A stretch of 64,000 bases of DNA, from contig DAIDKV010000022.1 of NCBI GenBank assembly GCA_027449865.1, positions 1 to 64,000 of the forward strand. Reading direction: 5' to 3'. A program made the position numbers and the translations under genes. The notes beneath the pieces are model-generated. The model saw only the letters and a program-made list of their open reading frames with translations. It made no database searches and was not told the origin of the DNA. This DNA is from Planctomycetales bacterium (GTDB taxonomy: Bacteria > Planctomycetota > Planctomycetia > Isosphaerales > Isosphaeraceae). Of the stretch, positions 17,481-26,348 are shown piece after piece (position 1 is the first letter of the stretch; every line of letters begins with the position of its first letter).

Positions 17481-18485
17481 ACCAACTTTGCCCATCCTGG
17501 ATGGTTCTTGCTGCTGGTGCTGGTCCCGGTGCCGATCCTGCTGGAGCGGTATCGGCCGAGGATGGCGTGGCCGGGCTTTTCGGGGTTCGGCCCGAGGGGT
17601 CGTCCTGGGTGGACGTGGTTTCGGTGGTTACCGCCGCTCCTGCGTGCGCTGGCGATTGCGGCGGTCGCGGCGGGGCTGGCCCGGCCTCGGACGGTCGGCG
17701 GCGAGACGCGGATCGCCGGTAAGGGCGTTGCGATCGTGGTGGCGCTCGATCGCAGTTCGAGCATGAAGACCGTGGATTTCCCGGCCGAAGGCGGCCTGCG
17801 GACGATCTCTCGACTCGCGGCGGCCCGGTCGACGTTCACGCGGTTCGTCGTCGGGCGGCCCGACGATTTGATCGGCCTGGTCGCCTTCGCCAACTTCCCG
17901 GATTTGCTCTGCCCGCCGACGCCGGACCATGAGTTTCTCGTCGAGGCGACCGACTCGATCCGGACCGCCCGCGCCGGCGACGACGGGACGAACATCGGCG
18001 ATGCCATCGCCCTGGCGCTGGGGGCGGCGGTCGAGTCGCCGCCGAGGCGCAAGGTGCTGGTGCTGCTCACCGACGGTCGGAATCAGCCGTCGCGCGCGCG
18101 CTTTCCCAACCCCGAGGATGCGGCGGTGCTCGCGCGCGACCTGGGTGTGATCGTCCATACGGTTGGGATCGGGCGACTCGGCGAGGGGGTTGTTCACGGC
18201 CTCGACCCGCGCACCGGGCAGGCGACCATCTCCGAGGTCGTCGGCCCGAACCTGGAATTGCTCGAATCGATCGCGAGGACCACCGGCGGGATCTCGCGGC
18301 TGGCCGACGATGCCGACGCGCTCGACAACGTCTTCCGCGAGATCGACCGTCTGGAGAAGAGTGACGTGCGAGGGCGGATCCTCACGCGATATGATGAGCA
18401 TTACGCGGTCTGGGTTGCGATCGCCCTGGGCCTGATCCTCGCCGACCGCCTGCTGGCGCAGGGGCGGCTCCGCCGGCTCCCCTGA
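17478..18485 (+). CDS. BatA-like VWA-domain membrane protein
   Basis: A 335-residue protein. An N-terminal helix (FLLLVLVPVPILL, 10-22) and a second one (LLRALAIAAVAAGLA, 54-68) precede a von Willebrand A domain, whose MIDAS motif is DRSSS at 91-95 with GTNIGDAIA and VLLTDGRN further on. A C-terminal helix closes it (VAIALGLILADRLLA). This is the BatA architecture of Bacteroides-type aerotolerance/stress loci. I chose ATG 17478 because MTNFAHPGW is the usual BatA beginning; it falls within decayed repeat sequence and lacks a good ribosome site. Followed by the HEAT and BatB/C-like genes on the same strand. Confidence 0.8.
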   Translation: MTNFAHPGWFLLLVLVPVPILLERYRPRMAWPGFSGFGPRGRPGWTWFRWLPPLLRALAIAAVAAGLARPRTVGGETRIAGKGVAIVVALDRSSSMKTVDFPAEGGLRTISRLAAARSTFTRFVVGRPDDLIGLVAFANFPDLLCPPTPDHEFLVEATDSIRTARAGDDGTNIGDAIALALGAAVESPPRRKVLVLLTDGRNQPSRARFPNPEDAAVLARDLGVIVHTVGIGRLGEGVVHGLDPRTGQATISEVVGPNLELLESIARTTGGISRLADDADALDNVFREIDRLEKSDVRGRILTRYDEHYAVWVAIALGLILADRLLAQGRLRRLP

Positions 18486-18500
18486 CTCTCGGAGGCCGCG

Positions 18501-20765
18501 ATGTGGGATGACCTGCTCCGCATCGACTGGGACCGGCTACATCACGCCTACGGCCGGGCGCGGGACGTCCCGAGGATTCTCCGCGAGATCGTCTCACACG
18601 ATGAAGAAGTGCGTGAGAAGGGATGGGCCGATTTCTACAGTTTCCTTTATCACCAGGGCTCGGTCTACGATGCGACCGTGGCGGCCATTCCGTTCCTGAT
18701 CGAGGCCGCGGGCCGGGACGAAGTTCCGGGGCGGGGCGAGATCCTCGGTGTCCTCCAGGAGTTGTGGCATATGGCACCAATCCACAACGCCGACCCGATG
18801 CTCGACGACCCGCCGGGGGGCTTGGATGAGCCGACGCCATGGCTTGCCGATCAGGAAATCTCCGGCGAGGCGGTCGACGAAACCGACGAGTTCGACCTCT
18901 CACGCTATCGACGGATGGACCTCTGCGCCTGGCAGGTCGGCCGGGCGATTCGGGCCGGTCGACCGGTCTATGAGCGGTTGATGGACGACCCGGATCGGGC
19001 CGTCGCCACCGACGCCGCCGAGCTGCTGTGCCTCTGGCCGGAGACGAGCGATAAAGGCAAAGAGTTCCTCTTGCGGATGATCGAGCACGAGACCGACCCG
19101 GTCGAGCAGTCGAGGCGGATTCTCCGGCTTGGTAGTCAGGGCGAGGCGGACGACGCGGAGATTTATGCTCAATGGATCGATCCCGCCTTTCCGGGAGTCG
19201 TTCGGGCCGCGGCGGCGCTCGCCTGGGCGTGGTTGGTGGATCCCGATCCGCTCCCCAGACCGGCCGCCCGGACACTTCAGGAAACCTCGGCTCACGACTC
19301 CGACGCCTTCGCCAAACTCCCCTGGGATGGTTTCTGGGTCAGCGGTCCGTGGGTCCTTCCGTCGAACGCCGCTGCCCTGGTCCTCCGCCTCGCCTCGAAT
19401 CGGGACAATAAACTGCGATGGCGGTCCGTGGAGGGCCTCGACCAGAGGCGAGGCCGCGAGGTGGTCCGGCACCTGCCGGATGGTCGCGTCGTCCCCGTAC
19501 TGATCGAACGGCTGGCCGACGAGGACTCACGCGTTCGGGAGGCGGCGGCGACGGCCCTCTCGCAGCGCGGTGGATTGGTCTACACGATCGATCCGGGCGT
19601 CGTCCCGGCCTTGCTCCGGACCCTCGGCGACGCTGATCCGTCCACCTGCGGCCATTCGGCACGGCTCCTCGCTGCGTTCTCGGAGCGATTGACGCCGGTT
19701 CAGCGAGCCGGGGCGATCGCCGGAATCGACCAGGCGATCGGGCGATTTCTCGGGAAAAAGCGGGCCGTGGTTTCCTTCACGTACTCGGCAAGGGAGGCGA
19801 CAGTCTACCTGAAGGAACAGCGGGAACGGATTGTGAATCCGAGGGCGTGGGGCGTCCGCGAGTTGTTCGCCGCGATCGGAACCCGGCACCGGCACGAAGG
19901 GACGCTTCCGGTGCTCGAATGCGACCGTCGGCTCGCCGAAGCCTACGCAGAAGATCCCGCAGGCGTGATCAACGTCGCGATCGAGGTGGTGCGTGAGAGG
20001 CTCGACTGCGACGCGGCCCTCGGCGCCGCCGACTGGCTCGCAACACTCGGCCCCGCGGCGGCACCCGCACTGACGGCCCTGGAGTCCGACGCGTTTTTCC
20101 AGGAGTCGGCGTGGTCGTCGATCGCGTTCATCCGATGGTCGATGGAGGTCCAGCCCGAGCCTGTCGAGGTGGTCCCCGCGGATCCGGTCGGGGCGCTCAG
20201 CGATCCCGACCCGATCCTGCGCGCCCGCGCCGCCGCCCGGATCGGATCGATGCCGCTCGATGGACTGGAGATTGCCGCCGCGGTGCCTGAGCTGATCCGG
20301 ATGCTGGACGACGAGGCCAGCGCCGAGGTGGGACAATCCGGCGTGTTCGAGATCGACGGTCATGTCGACCACTGGCTGCTGGACGGCGCGGCCGGCGGTG
20401 AGGTGGCGCGCCATCGATGGTTCGAGCAGGGCTCGCGAATCCACCACTGGCAACGGAGGCGGTGGTCCCCGCGAGTCGAGGCGATCCGGGCGCTGACTCG
20501 TCTTGGTCGGGTGCCGGAGGGGCATCGGATGCTCCGGGCCTTGATCGCAGAATCGCGACACCTGGAGATCGTCAGCGCCCGGCACGCGAAGCGGCCGCAC
20601 CACTTCGTTATCGAGACCTGGCGCGCGGCGGTTGTCGCGGTGGGCGGGATCTCTGACGGCGGACCGGCGATCCGGGCGGCAAGGCTGTGGGCGGAGGCCG
20701 TCTGCAAGATCGAGCTCGACCGGGTGATCCGCCGCCTCGAAGCCCGACTCGGAGGCGGCCCATGA
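18501..20765 (+). CDS. HEAT-repeat protein within the Bat-like cluster
   Basis: A 754-residue protein with no signal peptide. MWDDLLRIDWDRLHHAYGRA and then the YHQGSVYDATVAAIPFLIEA block mark a family of HEAT-repeat proteins that score many helical pairs, for example VLIERLADEDSRVREAAATA and PALLRTLGDADPSTCGHSA. GGAGG lies before the ATG. Such proteins act as binding scaffolds. It is set 15 bases after the BatA-like gene and overlaps the BatB/C-like start by four bases (ATGA), so the three are expected to be co-translated. A HEAT protein in this place is unusual for Bat clusters. Confidence 0.7.
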   Translation: MWDDLLRIDWDRLHHAYGRARDVPRILREIVSHDEEVREKGWADFYSFLYHQGSVYDATVAAIPFLIEAAGRDEVPGRGEILGVLQELWHMAPIHNADPMLDDPPGGLDEPTPWLADQEISGEAVDETDEFDLSRYRRMDLCAWQVGRAIRAGRPVYERLMDDPDRAVATDAAELLCLWPETSDKGKEFLLRMIEHETDPVEQSRRILRLGSQGEADDAEIYAQWIDPAFPGVVRAAAALAWAWLVDPDPLPRPAARTLQETSAHDSDAFAKLPWDGFWVSGPWVLPSNAAALVLRLASNRDNKLRWRSVEGLDQRRGREVVRHLPDGRVVPVLIERLADEDSRVREAAATALSQRGGLVYTIDPGVVPALLRTLGDADPSTCGHSARLLAAFSERLTPVQRAGAIAGIDQAIGRFLGKKRAVVSFTYSAREATVYLKEQRERIVNPRAWGVRELFAAIGTRHRHEGTLPVLECDRRLAEAYAEDPAGVINVAIEVVRERLDCDAALGAADWLATLGPAAAPALTALESDAFFQESAWSSIAFIRWSMEVQPEPVEVVPADPVGALSDPDPILRARAAARIGSMPLDGLEIAAAVPELIRMLDDEASAEVGQSGVFEIDGHVDHWLLDGAAGGEVARHRWFEQGSRIHHWQRRRWSPRVEAIRALTRLGRVPEGHRMLRALIAESRHLEIVSARHAKRPHHFVIETWRAAVVAVGGISDGGPAIRAARLWAEAVCKIELDRVIRRLEARLGGGP

Positions 20766-22591
20766 TCTTCGTCCATCCCGATCGGCTCTGGCTGCTGGCC
20801 GGCTGGGGATTATTGATCGTCTGGGCCCTGCGTGCGCGATGGCGGCGCCGGCGTGCCTGGGAAGCCCTCGCCCAGCGCGGGCGGCCTCCGCGCGAGGGGG
20901 CGGTCTGGTGGCTGATCGCGGCCGGGTTGCTGATCGTCGCCGTTGCCCAGCCGAAATGGGGGCGATTCGGTCCTGCGCCGGCGCCGGGGCACGACGTCAT
21001 CCTGCTGGTCGACGTCAGCCGGAGCATGGCCGCCGAGGACGCCGTTCCCGATCGGCTCCATGTCGCGGTCGATTATGCCGCGAAATTGGTCGAGGCGCTC
21101 GCCGATAGTCCTTATAACCGCGCGGCGGTGGTCGCGTTCGCCGGGCGCGGGGCGCTTCGATGCCCGCTGACCGAGAACCTCGGCGCCGTGATCGATTCCC
21201 TGAAGCGGCTGGAGCCAGGATGTGTCCAGCCGGGCGGAACCGACCTGGGCGCCGGGCTCTCGAAGGCGCTGGAGGCGATCGGCGAGGAGGAACACGCCGG
21301 CGGGCAGAGTATCGTCGTACTGACCGACGGCGAGGACCTCGCCGGCCGATGGCGCGGTCCGCTCGATCGGCTGGTCCGCCGCGAGGTCGTCGTTCACGGC
21401 GTGACGATCGGCGATGCCGAACGCGGGCATCCGGTCCCGTCCGGTCGTCGCGACGGCAAGTCGATTACCCACGAGGGGAAGGCTGTCGAGTCGCGCCGGG
21501 TCGATCTGGCGCTCCGGGTGGTGGCCGAGCAGACGAAGGGGCTCGTCATCCCGCTGGGGCTTGCAACTGGCGATCCGGGCCCGCTCTACCGGCGGCAGAT
21601 CGAGCCGAACGCCCGACGACGGAGCCTCTCGCCCCGAGCCGCGGAGATGGAGGACCGGTTCCCGTTGATCCTTTTTGCCGCGATGTCGTGTCTGATCGCC
21701 GCCTGCTGGCCGCCAGGGCGGGGATGGTCGTGGTCGTGGCCGTTCGGGTGGCCGCGGAGGTGGTGGCGTCGGGCCTCGGTGGCGTCGGGTCGGGCCGGAT
21801 TGATCCTCGTCGGCTTCGCGATGACCTTCGGCGCCGGGACGCCGCCGCCCGATTCGCCGCGAACCTGGATCGAGCGCGGCCGGACGGCGTACCAGGCCGA
21901 TCGGCTCGACGAGGCGCTCGCCGCGTTTGAGTCGGCCATCCGATCGGCGCCCGGGGCGGCGATCCCACGCTACGACGCTGCCGCGACGCTCTTCCGGCTC
22001 GGCCGATTCGCGGAGGCCCAGGTCGGCTACATCGAGGCTCGCTCGTCGGCCGACGCCGCCCTGAAAACCAAGATCGATTACGCGATGGGAAACACAGCGA
22101 TGGCGGTCGGCGACGTCGCCAGCGCGATCGCCTCGTATGACCGCTGCCTCGCCTCAACGGCGAGCGGCGCCGACCTCGACGCCGTCCGCGAGGACGCCGC
22201 GATCAACCGGGCGTTCGCCGTCCGCCAGGCGAAGAACCCGACCGTCCCGCCCTCCGAGGGATCGGATGATCCGTCGAGGAAGGACGGCCGGCGCCGGCCC
22301 GGCCGATCGCCCGACGGCCGCGATCCGCAGCCTGGCGACGACGACCAGGCGACCGCCGAGGGGCCCGGTCAGGATCAGCCCTCCTCCGGCGACGGCCGCG
22401 ACCGCCGCCGCCGACGATTCCGGACCGGCGGCGCGGGCAGCAGCCGAAACACGCCGCCGGGCGAATCCAGCCAGTCGCCCGAGGACCGACTCGACGATGC
22501 CCTCGACGACATCCGAGACGCCCGCGACTCGCACCGACTCCCCGACGAACCACCCCCCGCGACCCCACCGCCGGATGGCCGCGATTGGTGA
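20762..22591 (+). CDS. BatB/BatC-like VWA-TPR fusion protein
   Basis: A 609-residue protein. Two N-terminal helices (LLAGWGLLIVWAL; AVWWLIAAGLLIVAVAQP) flank a cytoplasmic loop. A VWA domain follows, with MIDAS DVSRS at 84-88, then PGGTDLGAGLSKALEAI and VVLTDGED. Further helices are near 305-325 and 350-370. A TPR region comes next (about 380-480: AYQADRLDEALAAFESAIR, RLGRFAEAQVGYIEARSS). The ~130-residue tail is highly charged and disordered. This is BatB and BatC fused in one chain, a common planctomycete arrangement. No MoxR or DUF58 gene is near; a BatD-like gene is 13 kb away. Confidence 0.8.
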   Translation: MIFVHPDRLWLLAGWGLLIVWALRARWRRRRAWEALAQRGRPPREGAVWWLIAAGLLIVAVAQPKWGRFGPAPAPGHDVILLVDVSRSMAAEDAVPDRLHVAVDYAAKLVEALADSPYNRAAVVAFAGRGALRCPLTENLGAVIDSLKRLEPGCVQPGGTDLGAGLSKALEAIGEEEHAGGQSIVVLTDGEDLAGRWRGPLDRLVRREVVVHGVTIGDAERGHPVPSGRRDGKSITHEGKAVESRRVDLALRVVAEQTKGLVIPLGLATGDPGPLYRRQIEPNARRRSLSPRAAEMEDRFPLILFAAMSCLIAACWPPGRGWSWSWPFGWPRRWWRRASVASGRAGLILVGFAMTFGAGTPPPDSPRTWIERGRTAYQADRLDEALAAFESAIRSAPGAAIPRYDAAATLFRLGRFAEAQVGYIEARSSADAALKTKIDYAMGNTAMAVGDVASAIASYDRCLASTASGADLDAVREDAAINRAFAVRQAKNPTVPPSEGSDDPSRKDGRRRPGRSPDGRDPQPGDDDQATAEGPGQDQPSSGDGRDRRRRRFRTGGAGSSRNTPPGESSQSPEDRLDDALDDIRDARDSHRLPDEPPPATPPPDGRDW

Positions 22592-22649
22592 GAGGCTGTC
22601 GGCCCGAAGCGATTCTTGCTCCTACTGGCTTCCTGGAAAGGCGTTCCGC

Positions 22650-23006
22650 TTACGAGCAACGGATTCTAATGCGGTGGTCATCAATGATCCAGATGCACCC
22701 CGCCAGGGGCTCGACGTCGATCAACGGAATGGCCCGATTCATCAGCCGCAACAGGGAGGAGATGCTCTGAAGGGCCGGTCTCAGAACGATGATCCCAGGA
22801 TAGTCTGACGGCGGATAGGTCCGGATATCCGCGAAATCAAGGTCGCACGTCACGAGGGCTTGTCCCTCTGCCTGGCAGACCAGGGCGATCTGCGAATCGT
22901 TCTGTCCGGCCATCTGCTGATCCAGGACGCTCATGGCATCGTGCTGGTGCTGGCGAAGGAGGTCGGCCAGTTCGACCGGGATGTTCTCGTCCGTTTTGAA
23001 CAGCAT
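22650..23006 (-). CDS. DUF5615 PIN-like toxin
   Basis: A 118-residue protein. [17 protein letters not shown] and ALVTCDLDFADI carry the conserved Asp residues of the DUF5615 (Mut7-C/PIN-like) fold, expected to be a metal-dependent RNase. It is the downstream half of a toxin-antitoxin pair: the DUF433 stop and this ATG overlap (TGATG). It is convergent with the VWA-TPR gene. Confidence 0.8.
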   Translation of the reverse strand: MLFKTDENIPVELADLLRQHQHDAMSVLDQQMAGQNDSQIALVCQAEGQALVTCDLDFADIRTYPPSDYPGIIVLRPALQSISSLLRLMNRAIPLIDVEPLAGCIWIIDDHRIRIRCS

Positions 23007-23239
23007 CAGACCGCCCCGGGCAGGTCCACGAATCTCTCGCGAGCCAGCTCCGCTGCATATCTCAGGGCGGCCTGGATATCATCGGCCTTCAGGGTCGGAT
23101 AGCTTCGAAGGATCGCGTCGACTCCCTCGCCTGCGGCCACGTTGTCGAGGACGACGGAGACACTGATCCGCGTTCCCTTGATGCAGGGTTGACCGTGGCA
23201 GACGTGTGGGTCGACGCTGATGCGTTCGCGCCAGTCCAT
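23006..23239 (-). CDS. DUF433 antitoxin
   Basis: A 77-residue protein typical of DUF433 (winged-helix/Mnt-like). The conserved block is [20 protein letters not shown], with [19 protein letters not shown] after it. It binds DNA and neutralises the DUF5615 partner in this family. It is divergent from fdhD, with 73 bases between them. Confidence 0.85.
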   Translation of the reverse strand: MDWRERISVDPHVCHGQPCIKGTRISVSVVLDNVAAGEGVDAILRSYPTLKADDIQAALRYAAELARERFVDLPGAV

Positions 23240-23312
23240 TCGAGGCTCCTCTCGGGTAAGGATATCGGCCAGGATAGCACGGCCGCTGGTGCGACAGGGA
23301 GTTCAACGACTC

Positions 23313-24227
23313 ATGGAGATGTCGGCGATGGAATCTCAGCGACAGAGAGATCCGGAGATCGGCCCACCGCCTGACGCCGATTTCAAGGACCATCCCGCCG
23401 TGGCGCCGGTCTCGGTCTGGCGCGTCGAGGGTGATCGCGGCATCCTCCGCCCCGACGAGCTGGCGGTGGAGGAACCGCTGGAGATCCGCCTCGCCTTCGA
23501 TCAGGACGGCCGTCGTGTCCGCCGAGGGGTCTCCGTGACGATGCGCACCCCCGGCCACGATCGGGAGCTGGCGGTCGGGTTCCTTTTCACCGAGGGGATC
23601 ATCCGGGCGCCCGAGGAGGTCGCGAGCGTCGAGGACTGGGGGCCGGGAAACGTCGTCCGCGTCGAGCTGGCGCCAGGGATTGCAGTCGATCTGGATCGGC
23701 TGGAACGGCATTTTTACACGGCGTCGAGTTGCGGCGTCTGCGGCAAGTCGTCGCTCGAAGCGGTCCGCGTCGATCCCGGGCTGGGACCGATCGCCGGACG
23801 GCCGAGGGTCGAGGCCGCGACCATCCGGGCGCTGCCCAATCGCCTGCGTGCCTCGCAGGGTGGCTTCGATCGGACCGGCGGATTGCACGCCTCAGCGCTC
23901 TTCGACGTCGCCGGCCGGCTGCTCGACTTGCGCGAGGATGTCGGCCGGCATAATGCGCTCGACAAGCTCATCGGCGCAGCCCTTCTGGCTGGGAAGGTTC
24001 CGCTTCACGACGCCGTCGTTCTGGTGAGCGGACGGACGAGCTTCGAACTCGTGCAGAAGGCGGCTGTCGCTGGAATTCCAGTACTGGCCGCTGTCGGGGC
24101 GCCGTCGAGCCTGGCCGTCGAGCTGGCCCGCGAGGTCGGGATGACGCTCGCCGGGTTCGTTCGCGACGATCGATTCAACGTCTATGCGGGACTTGATCGG
24201 ATTGCCGGCCTCGAGGCGCCGGCTTGA
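23313..24227 (+). CDS. fdhD: Formate dehydrogenase accessory sulfurtransferase FdhD
   Basis: A 304-residue protein. [11 protein letters not shown] holds the two essential Cys (140 and 143) that pass sulfur from IscS to the Mo-bis-MGD cofactor. [10 protein letters not shown] and [16 protein letters not shown] are family signatures. The start is ambiguous among ATGs at 23313, 23319 and 23328; AGGGAG lies upstream of the first. It is the first gene of the formate dehydrogenase cluster, 85 bases before the catalytic gene, which is the place expected for its role. Confidence 0.9.
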   Translation: MEMSAMESQRQRDPEIGPPPDADFKDHPAVAPVSVWRVEGDRGILRPDELAVEEPLEIRLAFDQDGRRVRRGVSVTMRTPGHDRELAVGFLFTEGIIRAPEEVASVEDWGPGNVVRVELAPGIAVDLDRLERHFYTASSCGVCGKSSLEAVRVDPGLGPIAGRPRVEAATIRALPNRLRASQGGFDRTGGLHASALFDVAGRLLDLREDVGRHNALDKLIGAALLAGKVPLHDAVVLVSGRTSFELVQKAAVAGIPVLAAVGAPSSLAVELAREVGMTLAGFVRDDRFNVYAGLDRIAGLEAPA

Positions 24228-24312
24228 GCCGCTGGGTCCATCGGTTAGAATGGCATGCAACGAAGTCGTCGAGTCGTGCCGTGTTCTACTCTCCAGCCGG
24301 CGGTCGCGAATC

Positions 24313-26235
24313 ATGAAAACCAGCGCTCGTGCCAGGAAGTATGCTCGTCTGAAGCAGCCCATGGTCCGCGATGGGGGCGAGCTGCGCCCGGCCGATTGGG
24401 ACGAGGCGCTCGACGCGGCCGCCCGGGGGCTGCGTCAGGTGGTTGACCACCACGGGCCCCGCGCGTTCGGGCTTTTCAGTTGCTCCAAGAGCACCAACGA
24501 GCTGAATTACACCGCGCAGAAGTTCGCCCGGGTCGTGATCGGTAGCCACAATATCGATAGCTGTAACCGTACCTGACACGCGCCGAGCGTCGCCGGTCTG
24601 GCGACTGTGTTTGGCGCTGGCGGCGGGACCAACTCCTACCGCGAGATTGAGGAAACCGACGTTATCCTGCTCTGGGGGTCGAACGCCCGAGAAACCCACC
24701 CGATTTTCTTTCACCATCTGCTCAAGGGAATTCATCACGGCGCTCGCCTGTTCGCGATCGACCCGAGGCGTACCAGTTCCGCGCGCTGGGCCGAGTCGTG
24801 GCTGGGGCTGGAGGTCGGCTCGGATATCGCGCTGGCGAACGCTGTCGGCCGCGAGATCATTGCGGCGGGGCTGGTAAATCGCGAGTTCGTCGAGAACGCG
24901 ACGACCGGTTTCGAGGAATACGCGCGGGCCGTTGAGCCCTGTACACTCGAATATGGCGAGCGAGAGACAGGCGTTCCGGCCGAGGCGATCCGGGGGATGG
25001 CGCACGCCTTCGCCCGCGCCGAGCGCGCGATGATCTGCTGGACGCTTGGGATCACCGAGCATCACAACGCCGTGGATAACGTTCTGGCGCTGATCAATCT
25101 CTCGCTGCTCACGGGGCACGTCGGACGGTATGGGTCGGGTCTGAACCCGCTCCGCGGTCAGAACAACGTGCAGGGCGGCGGCGACATGGGAGCCCTGCCC
25201 GACCGGTTCCCTGGGTTCCAGCACGTCGAGGTGCCCGAATTCCGCCGGAAGTTCGAGGAACGGTGGGGCGTGACCCTCCCACCCACGCGCGGCTGGAACA
25301 TTACCGAGATGTTCGAGGCGATGGGCGAGGGGGAGCTTCGGGCGCTTTACGTCCTGGGCGAGAACCCGCTGCAATCCGAGGCCGACCAGAATCTCGCCCG
25401 GCGCCGGCTCGAAAGCCTCGATTTCCTGGTCGCGCAGGACATCTTCCTGACAGCGACCGCCGCGATGGCCGACGTGGTCTTCCCGGCGGCGGCCGGATGG
25501 TGCGAGTCGGACGGAACAGTCACCAACAGCGAGCGGCGGGTGCAGCGAGTCCGCAAGGCCCTCGAACCGCCCGCCGGCGCCCGAGACGACGTCCGGATTC
25601 TCTTCGACCTCGCCCGGCGGATGGGCCACGACTGGGGCGAGCCACGGTCGGAGGCCATCTGGGACGAGGTCCGTTCACTCGCTCCCCCTTTTGCCGGGAT
25701 GAGCTACGCCCGGATCGAGGCCCTTCGCGGGCTGCAATGGCCCTGCTACGATGACGACCATCCGGGCGAGCTTTTCCTCCACGCCCGGCTCTGGGAGCGG
25801 CCAATTGTCGGGCCCCGCGTGGCGTTTCACCCGGTTGAGAACGATCCACCCGTCGAACGGCTGTCCGACGAATATCCGCTTCGTCTCACCACCGGGCGGC
25901 GTCTCGATGATTACAATACCGGCGTGCAAACATCCGGATATGCCTCGCCGTTGCGACGCGGTGAGAGTCTGGACATCTCGCCCGAGGATGCCCGCAGACT
26001 GGGTGTCCACGACGGCGAGGTCGTCCGTGTCTCATCCCCGCGAGGGCGGATCGAGGTCCCCATCCGGATCGACGACGGACTCAAGCCCGGCCTGACGTTC
26101 CTCACTCCCCACTTCCCCGACGAGGTCGCCACCAACCTGCTGACCATCGACGCCACCGATCCCCGCTCCGGCACCGCCGAGTTCAAGGCCGCCGCCATCC
26201 GGGTCGATCGGCTGGGTGGAACAGGTTTAACATAG
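24313..26235 (+). CDS. Selenocysteine formate dehydrogenase catalytic subunit (lacks N-terminal Fe4S4 domain)
   Basis: A 640-residue molybdopterin oxidoreductase when the in-frame TGA at 24574-24576 is read as selenocysteine (residue 88). The frame is the same on both sides: HNIDSCNRT-U-HAPSVAGL corresponds to the active-site VDCCARVUHGPSV of E. coli FdhF. A SECIS hairpin follows the TGA. Downstream come GAGGGTNSYREIEETDVILL, WGSNARETHP, LYVLGENPLQSEADQ and the MGD-binding C-terminal domain (RLTTGRRLDDYNTG). The usual N-terminal Cx2Cx3C Fe4S4 domain is absent; the chain begins at what is normally about residue 60 of FdhF. That domain sits on the 28106 gene. It oxidises formate to CO2, or the reverse. 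Selenocysteine machinery must exist elsewhere in the genome. Confidence 0.9.
24577..24612 (+). promoter_or_regulatory. Bacterial SECIS element
   Basis: Immediately 3' of the TGA, GTCGCC (24589-24594) and GGCGAC (24600-24605) form a perfect six-base stem around the loop GGTCT. The E. coli fdhF SECIS apical loop is GGUCU as well, at a comparable distance from the UGA. This is the SelB-binding hairpin that makes the ribosome insert selenocysteine. It is a strong reason not to treat the TGA as a nonsense mutation. Confidence 0.93.
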
Positions 26236-26236
26236 A

Positions 26237-26338
26237 GACAAAAAACACAGAGGGGGGATCAGAAGATGCAATTTGATGGGCTTTTTGTTGTTATGGGGCG
26301 GCTTTCCGATCGCTGTGTCTCTGTGTCTCCGTGGTGAA
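26237..26338. repeat. Imperfect inverted repeat, CACAGAG family
   Basis: AGAGACAAAAAACACAGAGG at the left faces CGCTGTGTCTCTGTGTCTCC followed by GTGGTGAAT at the right, with about 60 bases between. It begins one base after the catalytic-subunit stop and fills the gap to the NuoE-NuoF gene. The arms may fold in the mRNA and tune expression between the two cistrons. Confidence 0.65.
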
Positions 26339-26348
26339 TGAGAAATCG

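Noticed and set aside
24184-24576. Separate short protein ending at the TGA, followed by a truncated oxidoreductase at 24607
   Set aside because: Both parts are in one frame, the TGA is at the catalytic Sec/Cys position and a SECIS hairpin follows; they are one selenoprotein gene.
26331-26348. GTG start for the NuoE-NuoF gene
   Set aside because: The GTG lies in the repeat GTGGTGAAT that recurs elsewhere in the window; ATG 26349 is closer to the conserved domain.
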